Below, piece after piece: positions 18,163 to 26,615 of a DNA stretch of 64,000 bases. Source of the DNA: Marilutibacter chinensis (GTDB lineage: Bacteria > Pseudomonadota > Gammaproteobacteria > Xanthomonadales > Xanthomonadaceae); contig NZ_JAKJPO010000001.1 of NCBI RefSeq assembly GCF_021725675.1, positions 806,001 through 870,000 of the forward strand, given 5' to 3'. The notes beneath the pieces were generated by a model. It worked only from the letters and a program-made list of their open reading frames with translations. It had not been told where the DNA came from and did no database searches. Numbering within the stretch: position 1 is the stretch's first letter; each line of letters starts with the position of its first letter. Both the position numbers and the translations under genes were made by a program.

Positions 18163-18932
18163 GGCGTTCCCCACTGGCCGAGACGGCCCTCGCTGAGCTC
18201 GACCCGGGCGATCTCGCCGTCGCCGAAGTCCAGTTCCGCCTCGCAACCGAGCTGGTGCGCCAGCGGTGCGAGCACGATGCCGTCCTCGACGGATTCGACC
18301 ACCGGTACGGTCTCGCCAGCGGCACGGACCAGCGGCAGGCGTCCGCCGCGCAGCGACGGCGTGCTCAGGTGCACGCGACGCCCCGCGCCATTCGCGGCGC
18401 CGGCCTCGACACGGGTGACCCGTGGCGCGGCAGCGCTCATCAACGCCTGCTGCAGACGATTGACCGGCATCCGCGACAGCCGCGCGATCACGTCCGCGCC
18501 GGCGCTCTTCTTCAGTTCGTTGAGCTGGGTGACGGTGCGCACGCCGATCCGTTCCAGGCGGCGTTGTTCGTCCTCGGTGATGCGGTCGCCGAGCGCCTCG
18601 CGCAGGCTGAACTTCGGGTCCTCGGCTTTGAAGTCGACCGCGTTCTCCTCGATCATCGGCTTGGTGATCGTGGTCAGCGCGAGCTTGATCGTGCTGGCCT
18701 CGGATTCGCCCGGGCCGGCGGGACGCAGGAATACCTCCTCATCGACCATCTGCACGAACGCGCGCAGGTCGAGCGAGACGTCCTTGACCGCGAACGTCAA
18801 CGGCAGCTTGCCGACACGGGCCTTGATCGCCATCGCAGCCTGCGCCTTGTCCAGCTGCTCGGTGAGGGCCTGGATGAAGAGATCGAACGGGATGCCGCTG
18901 TCGCGGACCAGGGCCGGAATCTGTGCGCTCAT
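18159..18932 (-). CDS. Cassette protein with helix-hairpin-helix-like segment
   Basis: 257 residues, unknown function. The N-terminal part (about 1-95) is a mixed alpha/beta module with IPFDLFIQALTEQL and LPLTFAVKDVSLDLRAFVQM. A central helical segment LERIGVRTVTQLNELKK (about 127-143) looks like a helix-hairpin-helix or SAM-like motif. A C-terminal beta-rich stretch (about 180-255) contains PLVRAAGETVPVVESVEDG, similar in its first residues to the V-R-A-L junction motif elsewhere in the cassette. Start 18932 overlaps the upstream stop as ATGA with GGGGAGG upstream; a GTG two codons earlier is less likely. Confidence 0.72.
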   Translation of the reverse strand: MSAQIPALVRDSGIPFDLFIQALTEQLDKAQAAMAIKARVGKLPLTFAVKDVSLDLRAFVQMVDEEVFLRPAGPGESEASTIKLALTTITKPMIEENAVDFKAEDPKFSLREALGDRITEDEQRRLERIGVRTVTQLNELKKSAGADVIARLSRMPVNRLQQALMSAAAPRVTRVEAGAANGAGRRVHLSTPSLRGGRLPLVRAAGETVPVVESVEDGIVLAPLAHQLGCEAELDFGDGEIARVELSEGRLGQWGTP

Positions 18933-19225
18933 GGCCACGCCTCCCCATGCGTTCCGGCGTCGTGTCCGTCGTCGCGACGATGTTCCGCTTCGACCGCGCC
19001 GCCCCAGGCCAGCCGCAACTTCGACGGCGCGGTCTGCCAGTCGCCGGGCCCGCGGCTGCGCGGCACGTCGGCCAGCAGCACGCAGCCGCCGTCGCGCAGG
19101 ACCGGACGCAGCTCCAGCGGCAGGGTCATCTCGACCCCGGCCAGCTGCACTCCGCCCCGTGCCTCGACCGCGAGCAGGCCGTCGTGCAGTTCATCGAGCA
19201 GGCGGGACAGCTCGCGCAGCATCAT
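18929..19225 (-). CDS. Small protein, possible trypsin-co-occurring (trypco2-like) domain
   Basis: 98 residues. An N-terminal helix (LRELSRLLDELHDGLLAV) is followed by strands VEMTLPLELRPVLRDG and a C-terminal SKLRLAWGG strand. This size and helix-then-beta layout recalls the small trypsin-co-occurring domains described beside trypsin-like proteases in bacterial conflict loci; the call is from layout, not from a profile search. The start has GGGAGG just upstream and overlaps the TGA of paralogue 4 (ATGA). Its stop overlaps the next start in the same way. The operon's giant protein carries two trypsin-like domains. Confidence 0.62.
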   Translation of the reverse strand: MMLRELSRLLDELHDGLLAVEARGGVQLAGVEMTLPLELRPVLRDGGCVLLADVPRSRGPGDWQTAPSKLRLAWGGAVEAEHRRDDGHDAGTHGEAWP

Positions 19226-20202
19226 CCACCTCCCTCGGCCGGCGGAACCGGCGCGGTGGCGGGAACCGCGGGCGCCGGCGCCTGGGCTGCCGCGGGCTGC
19301 GGCCGCATCGCCGGCGAGTGACGCTGGATCAGCGCGGCCTTGGCCGGCTCGACCATGCGCTCCAGCGGCAGGGTCTCGCTGACGAAGTTCAGCTTCACCT
19401 CGCCGAACAGGTCGGCGCGGACGTTGGACTCGTTCTGCGCGTTGACCGCGACGGTCGACACCATCGTCGAGCTCTGCCCCTCGTAACTGAGGCTGCCGCG
19501 TTCGCCCCAGTTGGCGACGGCCTTGGGATCGGTGCCGGCGGCATACCCGACCTTGGCCGCGTCCTGCGCGGCGGCGCGGAACATCACCTTGCTGGTGATG
19601 CTGCCGTCGCGCACGACCACGCGGTTCATGCCGAGCATCACCATCGTCGCCAGCAGCTGCTGGCGCTCGCCGCCGACCTTCAGCCGGACCTGGGGCAGGA
19701 TCCGCTGCTCCAGCAACTCGGTGGTGAGGCTCTCGTTCTCGACGCCGTACTCGGCCAGCCAGGCCGGCTCCAGGCCGTCGCTTCGCGGCACCAGCTGCGG
19801 CTCGACCCGCTCGCCGCCATCGGGCAGCAGCAGTTGCACGTCGCCAGGGTAGCGGCTGGCGAGCCAGTCGCGGGCCTGGTTCGGGGTGACGTTCTCCTCG
19901 GTGAACTGTTCGAGCGTCTTGGCGACAGCGGTGACCAGGCTGGAGTAGCTCTCCATCTGACGGATCGACGCATCGACGATCGCATCGAATGTTCCGTGCA
20001 CGAGCTGGGCGACGAATCCGGGAAAGTCGATCTCGTTGACCATCGCGCCGGCACGCCGGGCGATGGTCTCCGTCGCCTGGGGCTTCGGCGCCGAGCCGGC
20101 GCCGGCCTGGGTGTTCTCTCCCTCGCCCGCCAGCGCGCGCACGGGGAGCGAGCCGCCGCGGGGCGGGAAGATCCTGCTGCCGGTGCCGTTGCGCTCGGAC
20201 AC
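19222..20202 (-). CDS. Cassette paralogue 4 (short form)
   Basis: 326-residue member of the family, lacking the N-terminal helical domain present in the other three. It begins almost at once with the PVRALAGEG junction (20-28), then the core: IDFPGFVAQLVHGTF, SIRQMESYSSLV, NQARDWLASRYPGD, RQQLLATMVMLGMNRVVVRDG, VKLNFVSETLPLERM, and a Pro/Ala-rich tail. The GTG start at 20202 has GAGGA seven bases upstream and lies 10 bp after the giant gene's stop. That this copy effectively starts at the junction supports the idea that V-R-A-L marks a processing point in the longer paralogues. Confidence 0.75.
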   Translation of the reverse strand: MSERNGTGSRIFPPRGGSLPVRALAGEGENTQAGAGSAPKPQATETIARRAGAMVNEIDFPGFVAQLVHGTFDAIVDASIRQMESYSSLVTAVAKTLEQFTEENVTPNQARDWLASRYPGDVQLLLPDGGERVEPQLVPRSDGLEPAWLAEYGVENESLTTELLEQRILPQVRLKVGGERQQLLATMVMLGMNRVVVRDGSITSKVMFRAAAQDAAKVGYAAGTDPKAVANWGERGSLSYEGQSSTMVSTVAVNAQNESNVRADLFGEVKLNFVSETLPLERMVEPAKAALIQRHSPAMRPQPAAAQAPAPAVPATAPVPPAEGGG

Positions 20203-20212
20203 GATGCATTCC

Positions 20213-23200
20213 TCAGGCCGTGGTCACCCAACCGTTCTGGCGCTCGTAGCGGCCGTCGCCCAGCAGGCGCAGCGCGATCCTCGCCAGCGGACTGCCTTCG
20301 GCCAGTCCGACGAAGCGGTAGTCGATGCCGACCTTGAGCGCGGCGACGCCATCGACGTCGTCGGCGTTCTCTATCCGCGCGACCACGTCGACGCCGTGGT
20401 CGAGCGCCAGCGACTGCGCCGGGGCGGTCCCATCGCGAACCCGCCCCGATGGGTGACCGTTCGCCGTGGCCACGGCGATGCGGACATCGCCGACCGAACC
20501 CTGTGCGGCACGGAAACTGACCGTCAGCGGCAACGGCGCCGGCTGGCCTTCCAGCGCCGGCCACCCGCCCAGTTCCATGTGGACCTCGGTCGGCTCGCCG
20601 CTTCCGCTCGTGGCGGCCGTGGTCGGCGCCTTCAGTCCCTCCAGCTGCTCCAGCGCCCAGGTATTGTTGTCGTCCTGGCCGCGCAGCAGGTGCATGCGGG
20701 TGCCGGCGACGCGACTGGGCTCGACCGGTTCGATGCGCTCGCTGGTCGCCGCGCCGTTGCCGTTGCCCGTTCCGTTGCCGCCTTCCAGCGCCCGCACCGG
20801 CGACGGTGGACGCGCCAGGCGCAGGCGGCCGCTGCCGCGCTGGTTCGATACCGGAGTACGTCCCGCCCCCCGCGCACCGAGCGAATGCGAGGTCGCCGTG
20901 GTCGCGGGCAGGTACAGCACCCGCCAGTTGCCGTAGTCCGGCTCGGCCATGTTGCCGTAATCGGCGGCGAAGTCGGCGAACGGCAGCCAGTCCTCGTAGC
21001 CGCCATTGCGCGGATTGAACGCGACCGGATCGCCGTCGAACGCGACCCGGGTGTCCCAGGGATTGAGCACCTTGACCTCGGTCGCGGCCGGATCGTCCAG
21101 ATCGCCGCGGATGCCGGCGACCACCACCGCATGCGGTGCGCCGACGATCACCACCCACAGCGGGCCGTGCAGGCTCAGCCAGCGCGCCCATTCGCGCGGC
21201 GAATGGTAGAGGCTGGCGTTGGACGGCTGCGGAATCACGGTGAAGCCGTAGCGGTCGCGCACGTCGTCGAGCAGGTCCCAGCCATACGAAGTCGCCAGCG
21301 AGGTGCCGACTTCCTGAGCCAGCGTCTCCGGCGAGATCGACTGGTTGCGGCGGTACGACAGCAGCATCGCCATCGACGCGGCCCAGCAGGCGTTCTTGTC
21401 CGGCTGCGGAATCAGCGCGACCGGGTAGTCCGATGGACCGTCGTCCTGCAACGCGCGTACCCGCATCCGCGGTGTTTCCGGAGCGCGCAGCGCCTGCGTC
21501 GACAGCGCCAGGGCGATTCCGAGCAGCTCGTCGCGCGCCTTCAGGTGGCCGACGTAGGCCAGGGTGCCGTTGCGCAGCCGCACCAGATCGTCGGGCGTGC
21601 CGGGATCGCCGGACTCGGTCGACAGGGCGATGCCGGCCGCCTCGAACGCCGCGTACACCAGCTCCGAGCAGTAGAACGAACGTGCGGTATCGTCGTCGAC
21701 CCCGGCCAGATCGCGGATCGCGTCCAGCACACGGCTCGAGAACGGGAACAGGATCCGGTGACCGATGCGGGCGACGCCGGCGTAGTTGTACGGCTGGCCG
21801 ACCTGGGCCCGGGCGAAGTCGACGATCGCCTGCGCGTGGCCCTCGTCCACCCGCGGGTCGCGGTAGGCCACCGCCAGGATCGCGCCGTCGATCGCGGTCG
21901 CCAGCGGCACCTCGCGGACGCCCTCGCCGACCGCCTCGATCACGTTGCCGTCGCCGGCGTAGATCATCGCGTGGCTGATCGCCGACAGCGTGCCGGCACG
22001 GATCGCGTACGAGACGGCGTGGCGCGCGGTGGATACGATGATGTCGCCCGGTGCGAGCGCATCGGGGCCGATCGACTGTCCGCCGATGCCGGGATCCAGC
22101 GGGATCTCGAGTGACTGCGAAAGCGCCTGCGCGGCCGAACCGATCCGGACCGGGCCGACGATGCGGTACTCGCTGGCCGGGCCGCAGTCGACGTAGCTGG
22201 AGTCGACCTCGACGTCCCAGTTGCCGTCTCCGAGCAGGCCCAGCGGCGTACCGCCATGATCGAGCGGATTGTAGGCGTAGATCCGCTGGCCGTTGGCGTA
22301 GAGCTCGTAGGCCGGGAACTCGTCATGGCCGCCGACCACACGGGCCTCGACCCGGTCGCCGTTGACCCGCACGTGCACGGCGAGGTTGGCGTCGATGTCC
22401 GGTGACAACGCGACCAGCGGCAGCGCACCCTCGACGTGGAAGCTGACCACGATCGAACCCTCGGCCATGCTGATGATGCCGTTGTGCGAACTGCCGCCGA
22501 GCTGGACGCTCAGGTTGTCGTCGGTCGTCGCCAGGGTCTCCCGGGCGCTCGGATGCGCGCCCTGCTTCAGGTTGCGGTACCAGCTGGGCTTGCCGGCGAC
22601 GGCCTCGGTGTCGCCGGCCGCGTACTCGGTGGACTCGCCCCAGTGACGGTCGATCACGTCGAGGCGGGCCCGCGTTTCGCCGTCGCCGAAATGCAGGCGC
22701 GCGGCGACCTCCGCACGGCTGCCGCCGCCATCGTGCTGGAAGCCGCGGCCGTCGCCGCCGAACGCGCGATCGGAGACCACCGGACGCTCCATCAGGATCG
22801 CCGGCGATGGAATGAACACGCGCAGCTTCAGGTCGACCGGCAGCAGGTCGAATGCGCCCTGCGCGCGCGCGCGTGGCGCCTGCGCGCGGACCGGCGCGCG
22901 ACCGCGCATGCGGATGCCGCTGTCCAGGGCGAAGCTGGTGGCCCGGCCCTCGATCCAGTCGATCTTCCTTGGCGTGATGAAGCAGCCGCGGTTCAGCCCG
23001 CGGTCGACCGGTTCGCCGCTGACGTGCACCGCGCAGATCAGCGCCTGCAGGTCGCCTCCGGAGCCGCTGACCGTGTACACCGGCGAACCGCTGGCGCCCA
23101 TCAGCGACAGGATCGGATAGTCGATCGTGTCCGGTGTCGGCGCCTCGCTGACGTAGCCGCCATGCAGATGCTGCATGTCGCCGTCGATGATCAGATCCAG

Positions 23201-26035
23201 CTCCGGCACCTTGCGCGAGCCGGCCGAATAGCCGCAGACCACCACCGGGAGCTGCGTCGACGGGCTGGCGTTGAGGAAGCGGAAGAACTGGCCGTGCGGC
23301 GCCTCGATCGGCACGTCGTCGATCACCGCCAGGTCGTTGTCCCAGTCCCCCGGACCGGTGTAGCCCGGCGCGATCCGCCACGACGATGCGTCGACGGTCG
23401 CATCGCCGAACGGCATGCCGCCGGTACCGTTGCGGCCCGGGATGATCTGTACCGTCGCCTTGCCATGCAGGTTGTGGGCGCAGGTCAGGATCCGGTTGCG
23501 GCCGATGTAGAAGCCGGTGCCCTGGTACTGGCTGCCATCGGCCTTGGTCATGATCAGCTGGCAGATCGCCGAGTGCGGGAACTGGCGCGTGTCCGAGACC
23601 CCCGCGAACCATTCCTCGCGGGCCTGGCTGAACGCGTCCAGCGTGCACTGCAGCGCCGTCGACGGATTGCTGGGGTCGTAGAACGGCGCGATGATCTCCT
23701 GCGCGCGCGAGTAGGCGCGACGGCCGCCGCGCGCCCGCAGTCCCTGCGAGGTCGGCGCCGGCGCGGCGTCGGGCTCGTAGCAGGTCCGCGAAGTGACCAT
23801 GCCCATGTAGTAGTCCCAGTCCCAGACCGCATTCGGGCAGCCGGTGTGGGTGGTGCTCGTATCGGCCTCGGAATGGCCGAGGATATGGGTGCGGTCGTCC
23901 GGTATGCCGTACTGGTCGCACAGCCAGGACACCAGCGCCGCCGATGCGCACATCTGCGCCGGGGTCGGATTCAACCCGCGGGTGTTGGCGACGTGCTCGA
24001 TGCCGATGCTGGTGCCGTTGGCCGAACGCGCGTGCCAGGCGACGTCGTCGTGGCGCACCATCTGCACCACCTCGCCGTCCTGGCCGATCACGTAGTGGGC
24101 GCTGACCTTGGCGTCGGGATTCTGGAACCAGCCGATGGTGCCGTTGATGTTGGCGCCACCGTCGGTGATGTGGATGACGATGCGCTCGATCGTGCGTCCG
24201 CCGGAGGTCGCACGGAAATTGCCGCCGTGGGCCGCGACGAAGCGGTCGGCCTGCGGATACTCGGGCGCCGGTGCGTTCAGCGCATGCGCGCGACGCGCCA
24301 GCGCCTGCGCGGTGGCGACGTCGTCGGGGATCGGCCCTTCGATGCCGTGGCGGCTGTCCTCGTCCTCGCCGCCGGCGCCGAGCGCGCGGGTGCGGCCACG
24401 GGCGCCGCGGCCGAGCGCGAACGACAGCGTCAGCCCCCAGCCGGCCGCGGCCGAGCGGATCCAGTCGAGCTTGGCCGGGGTGATCCGGCAACCCAGGTTG
24501 GTGGTCTCGCTGTGCGCGGCCACGTGCACGCCGACCATGTGCGCCTGCGGGTTCGCTCCCTCCTCGATCCAGTACACCGGAGAACCGCTGGTGCCGCCGA
24601 GGGTCTGCAGGTCGTAGTCGAAGGTCTCGTCGGTGGGCAGGCTGCGGATGTGGCCGCCCATCATGTGCTGCCTGTTCGGGTCGATGGTCTCGTTGACGAA
24701 CTGATCGACCGTATCGGCCGGATCGGAATACGCGGCATAGCCGCACACCACCACGCCTTCAGGCCGCGATTGGGTCAGCTCCTCGACCAGGTCGAAATAG
24801 TTGCCCGACGAAGCCGCGTTCGCCGCCGGCACATGGATCAGCGCCATGTCGAAGTCGCGATTGCCGACCACGTACGACGGATGCATCTGCCAATCCGACG
24901 AACGCACACGGAACCGGCCAGCGGGTTCATTGGACGCATTCTTGGCCGGCACGATGATCAGTTCGCTTTGCCCACGCACCACGTGCGCGGCCGTGAGCAG
25001 CAAGCGCGGACCGATGAAGAACGCGGTGCCGCGTTCCCCGTCGGCGCTGTTGCGCACCTGGCAGATCGCCGAGTGCGGCGGCGCCGTGGTGTCGGACACG
25101 CCGAGCCACCACATCGCGCTTTCGAGGAAGAAGCCGGCCTGGGTGGTCAATGCATCCCACCAGCCGGTTGGCTGGTAGTAGGACGACACGACCTTCAGCG
25201 AACGTACCGGCGCCTGCCCCGCCGACGGCCGCGCGACCGGCCGGCGCATCCGGTGGGAGAGGCTGTAGCCACGCAGCGACTGCGCCACGGCGGGCGCGGG
25301 AGTGGCGATCGCCGCCGCGCTGCCCCGCCCGTTGCCGCTGGCACCGTTCCCGTTGGAGGCGCTGCCGCCATTGCCGTTGGCATGGCCGTTGCCGTTACCG
25401 TTGATAGTACCGATGGCGTCCGCGGTCGGGGAACCGCCCTCCTGCTGCCACAGGTCGTCGGGATAGCCGTCGCTGTAAGGCACCGTATCGTCCGGCGCCG
25501 TAGCGCGTACGCCACTGCCGCCATTGGTCGCGGCGGCACCGCGGCCATTCCCGCTGCCGGCCTGCGCGGGGGCCAGCACGTCGCCGCCCCAGGTCAGCGC
25601 ATGGCCATTGCTGTCGCCCAGGCCGTTGCGTGCGGTGCGGCGCAGCCCGCGTTCGGTCAGCCCGGACAGGCTGACGTACATGTGCCCGGCATCCGGCACC
25701 TTGACCGAGATCGGCCGGCTGCGGTCCTTGTCCTGGTAGGTCGCCAGGCCGAAATACAACCGCGACTGGCCGACGAAGCGCGCGACCACGCCGGGCGGTA
25801 CCAGGTAGACGGATTCGCGGCCACCGGCGGCATAGCGGCCGCCACCGCCGCCCGAACTCAGCAGGCGGCTGGAGAAGAAATTGTGGGTCGTACGAAGTCC
25901 GCTGTTCTCGGGCCTGAGCAGTTCCGGATCGGTGGCCAGGCCGATCTCGAACAGGGGAAGGTCGGTGCGGACGGTAAAGCCCAGCACGCTGAAGCGATCG
26001 TCGATCGACTCGCGGTTGGCTCGGATGACTGCCAT
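20213..26035 (-). CDS. Giant multi-enzyme protein: two trypsin-like, PGRP amidase, YiiX-like and papain-like domains
   Basis: 1940 residues. Order: N-terminal domain (1-135); Gly/Asn-rich linker (about 155-245); trypsin-like 1 (285-535; H351, D396, S483); amidase_2/PGRP zinc amidase (605-750; H622, H721 or H730, C733); trypsin-like 2 (800-1040; H854, D901, S982); beta-rich domain perhaps DUF3238-like (1065-1290); YiiX/NlpC-P60-like permuted papain (1325-1500; H1355, C1456); papain-like C39/C70-type (1535-1710; C1550, H1635, N1658); C-terminal domain (1780-1940). All catalytic sets look complete. V-R-A-L-like motifs stand at six domain junctions. No signal peptide is seen. AGGAG lies eight bases before ATG. 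It may be a self-processed polyprotein of wall- and protein-degrading enzymes (inference). Confidence 0.88.
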   Translation of the reverse strand: MAVIRANRESIDDRFSVLGFTVRTDLPLFEIGLATDPELLRPENSGLRTTHNFFSSRLLSSGGGGGRYAAGGRESVYLVPPGVVARFVGQSRLYFGLATYQDKDRSRPISVKVPDAGHMYVSLSGLTERGLRRTARNGLGDSNGHALTWGGDVLAPAQAGSGNGRGAAATNGGSGVRATAPDDTVPYSDGYPDDLWQQEGGSPTADAIGTINGNGNGHANGNGGSASNGNGASGNGRGSAAAIATPAPAVAQSLRGYSLSHRMRRPVARPSAGQAPVRSLKVVSSYYQPTGWWDALTTQAGFFLESAMWWLGVSDTTAPPHSAICQVRNSADGERGTAFFIGPRLLLTAAHVVRGQSELIIVPAKNASNEPAGRFRVRSSDWQMHPSYVVGNRDFDMALIHVPAANAASSGNYFDLVEELTQSRPEGVVVCGYAAYSDPADTVDQFVNETIDPNRQHMMGGHIRSLPTDETFDYDLQTLGGTSGSPVYWIEEGANPQAHMVGVHVAAHSETTNLGCRITPAKLDWIRSAAAGWGLTLSFALGRGARGRTRALGAGGEDEDSRHGIEGPIPDDVATAQALARRAHALNAPAPEYPQADRFVAAHGGNFRATSGGRTIERIVIHITDGGANINGTIGWFQNPDAKVSAHYVIGQDGEVVQMVRHDDVAWHARSANGTSIGIEHVANTRGLNPTPAQMCASAALVSWLCDQYGIPDDRTHILGHSEADTSTTHTGCPNAVWDWDYYMGMVTSRTCYEPDAAPAPTSQGLRARGGRRAYSRAQEIIAPFYDPSNPSTALQCTLDAFSQAREEWFAGVSDTRQFPHSAICQLIMTKADGSQYQGTGFYIGRNRILTCAHNLHGKATVQIIPGRNGTGGMPFGDATVDASSWRIAPGYTGPGDWDNDLAVIDDVPIEAPHGQFFRFLNASPSTQLPVVVCGYSAGSRKVPELDLIIDGDMQHLHGGYVSEAPTPDTIDYPILSLMGASGSPVYTVSGSGGDLQALICAVHVSGEPVDRGLNRGCFITPRKIDWIEGRATSFALDSGIRMRGRAPVRAQAPRARAQGAFDLLPVDLKLRVFIPSPAILMERPVVSDRAFGGDGRGFQHDGGGSRAEVAARLHFGDGETRARLDVIDRHWGESTEYAAGDTEAVAGKPSWYRNLKQGAHPSARETLATTDDNLSVQLGGSSHNGIISMAEGSIVVSFHVEGALPLVALSPDIDANLAVHVRVNGDRVEARVVGGHDEFPAYELYANGQRIYAYNPLDHGGTPLGLLGDGNWDVEVDSSYVDCGPASEYRIVGPVRIGSAAQALSQSLEIPLDPGIGGQSIGPDALAPGDIIVSTARHAVSYAIRAGTLSAISHAMIYAGDGNVIEAVGEGVREVPLATAIDGAILAVAYRDPRVDEGHAQAIVDFARAQVGQPYNYAGVARIGHRILFPFSSRVLDAIRDLAGVDDDTARSFYCSELVYAAFEAAGIALSTESGDPGTPDDLVRLRNGTLAYVGHLKARDELLGIALALSTQALRAPETPRMRVRALQDDGPSDYPVALIPQPDKNACWAASMAMLLSYRRNQSISPETLAQEVGTSLATSYGWDLLDDVRDRYGFTVIPQPSNASLYHSPREWARWLSLHGPLWVVIVGAPHAVVVAGIRGDLDDPAATEVKVLNPWDTRVAFDGDPVAFNPRNGGYEDWLPFADFAADYGNMAEPDYGNWRVLYLPATTATSHSLGARGAGRTPVSNQRGSGRLRLARPPSPVRALEGGNGTGNGNGAATSERIEPVEPSRVAGTRMHLLRGQDDNNTWALEQLEGLKAPTTAATSGSGEPTEVHMELGGWPALEGQPAPLPLTVSFRAAQGSVGDVRIAVATANGHPSGRVRDGTAPAQSLALDHGVDVVARIENADDVDGVAALKVGIDYRFVGLAEGSPLARIALRLLGDGRYERQNGWVTTA

Positions 26036-26045
26036 GGCTGAACTC

Positions 26046-26381
26046 CTAGCGGCGCTTGCGTGCAGGAATGGGGAGAACCTCGACGTCCAGGGCCGGGCCC
26101 GGCGCGCGCGGCTCCAGCGTCAGCGAGACCGGCTGGTCGTCGGCGCCGTTGATGACCGTGGATACGCGTTCCCAGAAACGCTGCTGGGCATCGATGCCGA
26201 TGCCTTCCAGATGGGGCTTCATGAACTCGACCACCGTTTCGAGGTGGCGGAAGAACACCCGTTGCCCGGACTGCACGTGCTCGACCGAGCCGCGCCACTC
26301 GGCGGCCACGGTTTCGCGGTCGCTGCGCTCGCTCCAGACGCGGACGATGAATGCTGCGGTGCGATCCTCGAGCAGTGCCAT
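26046..26381 (-). CDS. Small conserved-looking protein, first gene of the cassette operon
   Basis: 111 residues, function unknown. Core pattern AAFIVRVWSERSD ... EWRGSVEHVQSGQRVFFRHLETVVEFM suggests a small beta-beta-beta-alpha domain. I recall similar short proteins from other bacterial loci but cannot assign a family. The ATG at 26381 is preferred because the domain begins right after it; the sequence to the next upstream start (26429) runs into the 11-bp repeat operator. It lies 10 bp before the giant gene and is almost certainly co-transcribed with it. Confidence 0.7.
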   Translation of the reverse strand: MALLEDRTAAFIVRVWSERSDRETVAAEWRGSVEHVQSGQRVFFRHLETVVEFMKPHLEGIGIDAQQRFWERVSTVINGADDQPVSLTLEPRAPGPALDVEVLPIPARKRR

Positions 26382-26427
26382 GACAACCCGCCCATGCAGT
26401 GAGGCCTGGGCCGAGCCTGCGCCGCCC

Positions 26428-26467
26428 ACCTCACGAGCGGATCACCGCCGCATCACACGCGGATCAC
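26428..26467 (-). promoter_or_regulatory. Four direct repeats at 11-bp pitch: predicted BTAD/SARP operator
   Basis: On the + strand the heptamers ACCTCAC (26428), GCGG-side GGATCAC (26439), GCATCAC (26450) and GGATCAC (26461) start exactly 11 bp apart, so TCAC recurs four times in register. On the operon strand they read GTGATCC, GTGATGC, GTGATCC, GTGAGGT. SARP-type activators are known to bind heptameric direct repeats at 11-bp spacing close to the -10. The site lies about 47 bp upstream of the operon's first start codon and just downstream of the BTAD regulator gene. Confidence 0.72.
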
Positions 26468-26615
26468 GCTGGCGACGCGACGCGTGATGGAGGTGTGACG
26501 GGCGCGCGAGCCGACATCGGCGCATTGCCCGGGCGGCACGGCAGGGACAGGCATGGGCCGGACGCACGCGGCGCCGGCCGCTTCCGCGGAGGATCGGCAA
26601 CGGGAGGACGGGCGG

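Noticed and set aside
22436-26041. 1201-residue + strand reading frame opposite the giant gene
   Set aside because: Arg/His/Val-rich, no domain-like pattern, no ribosome site, and fully opposite a gene with clear catalytic motifs; a GC-codon shadow.
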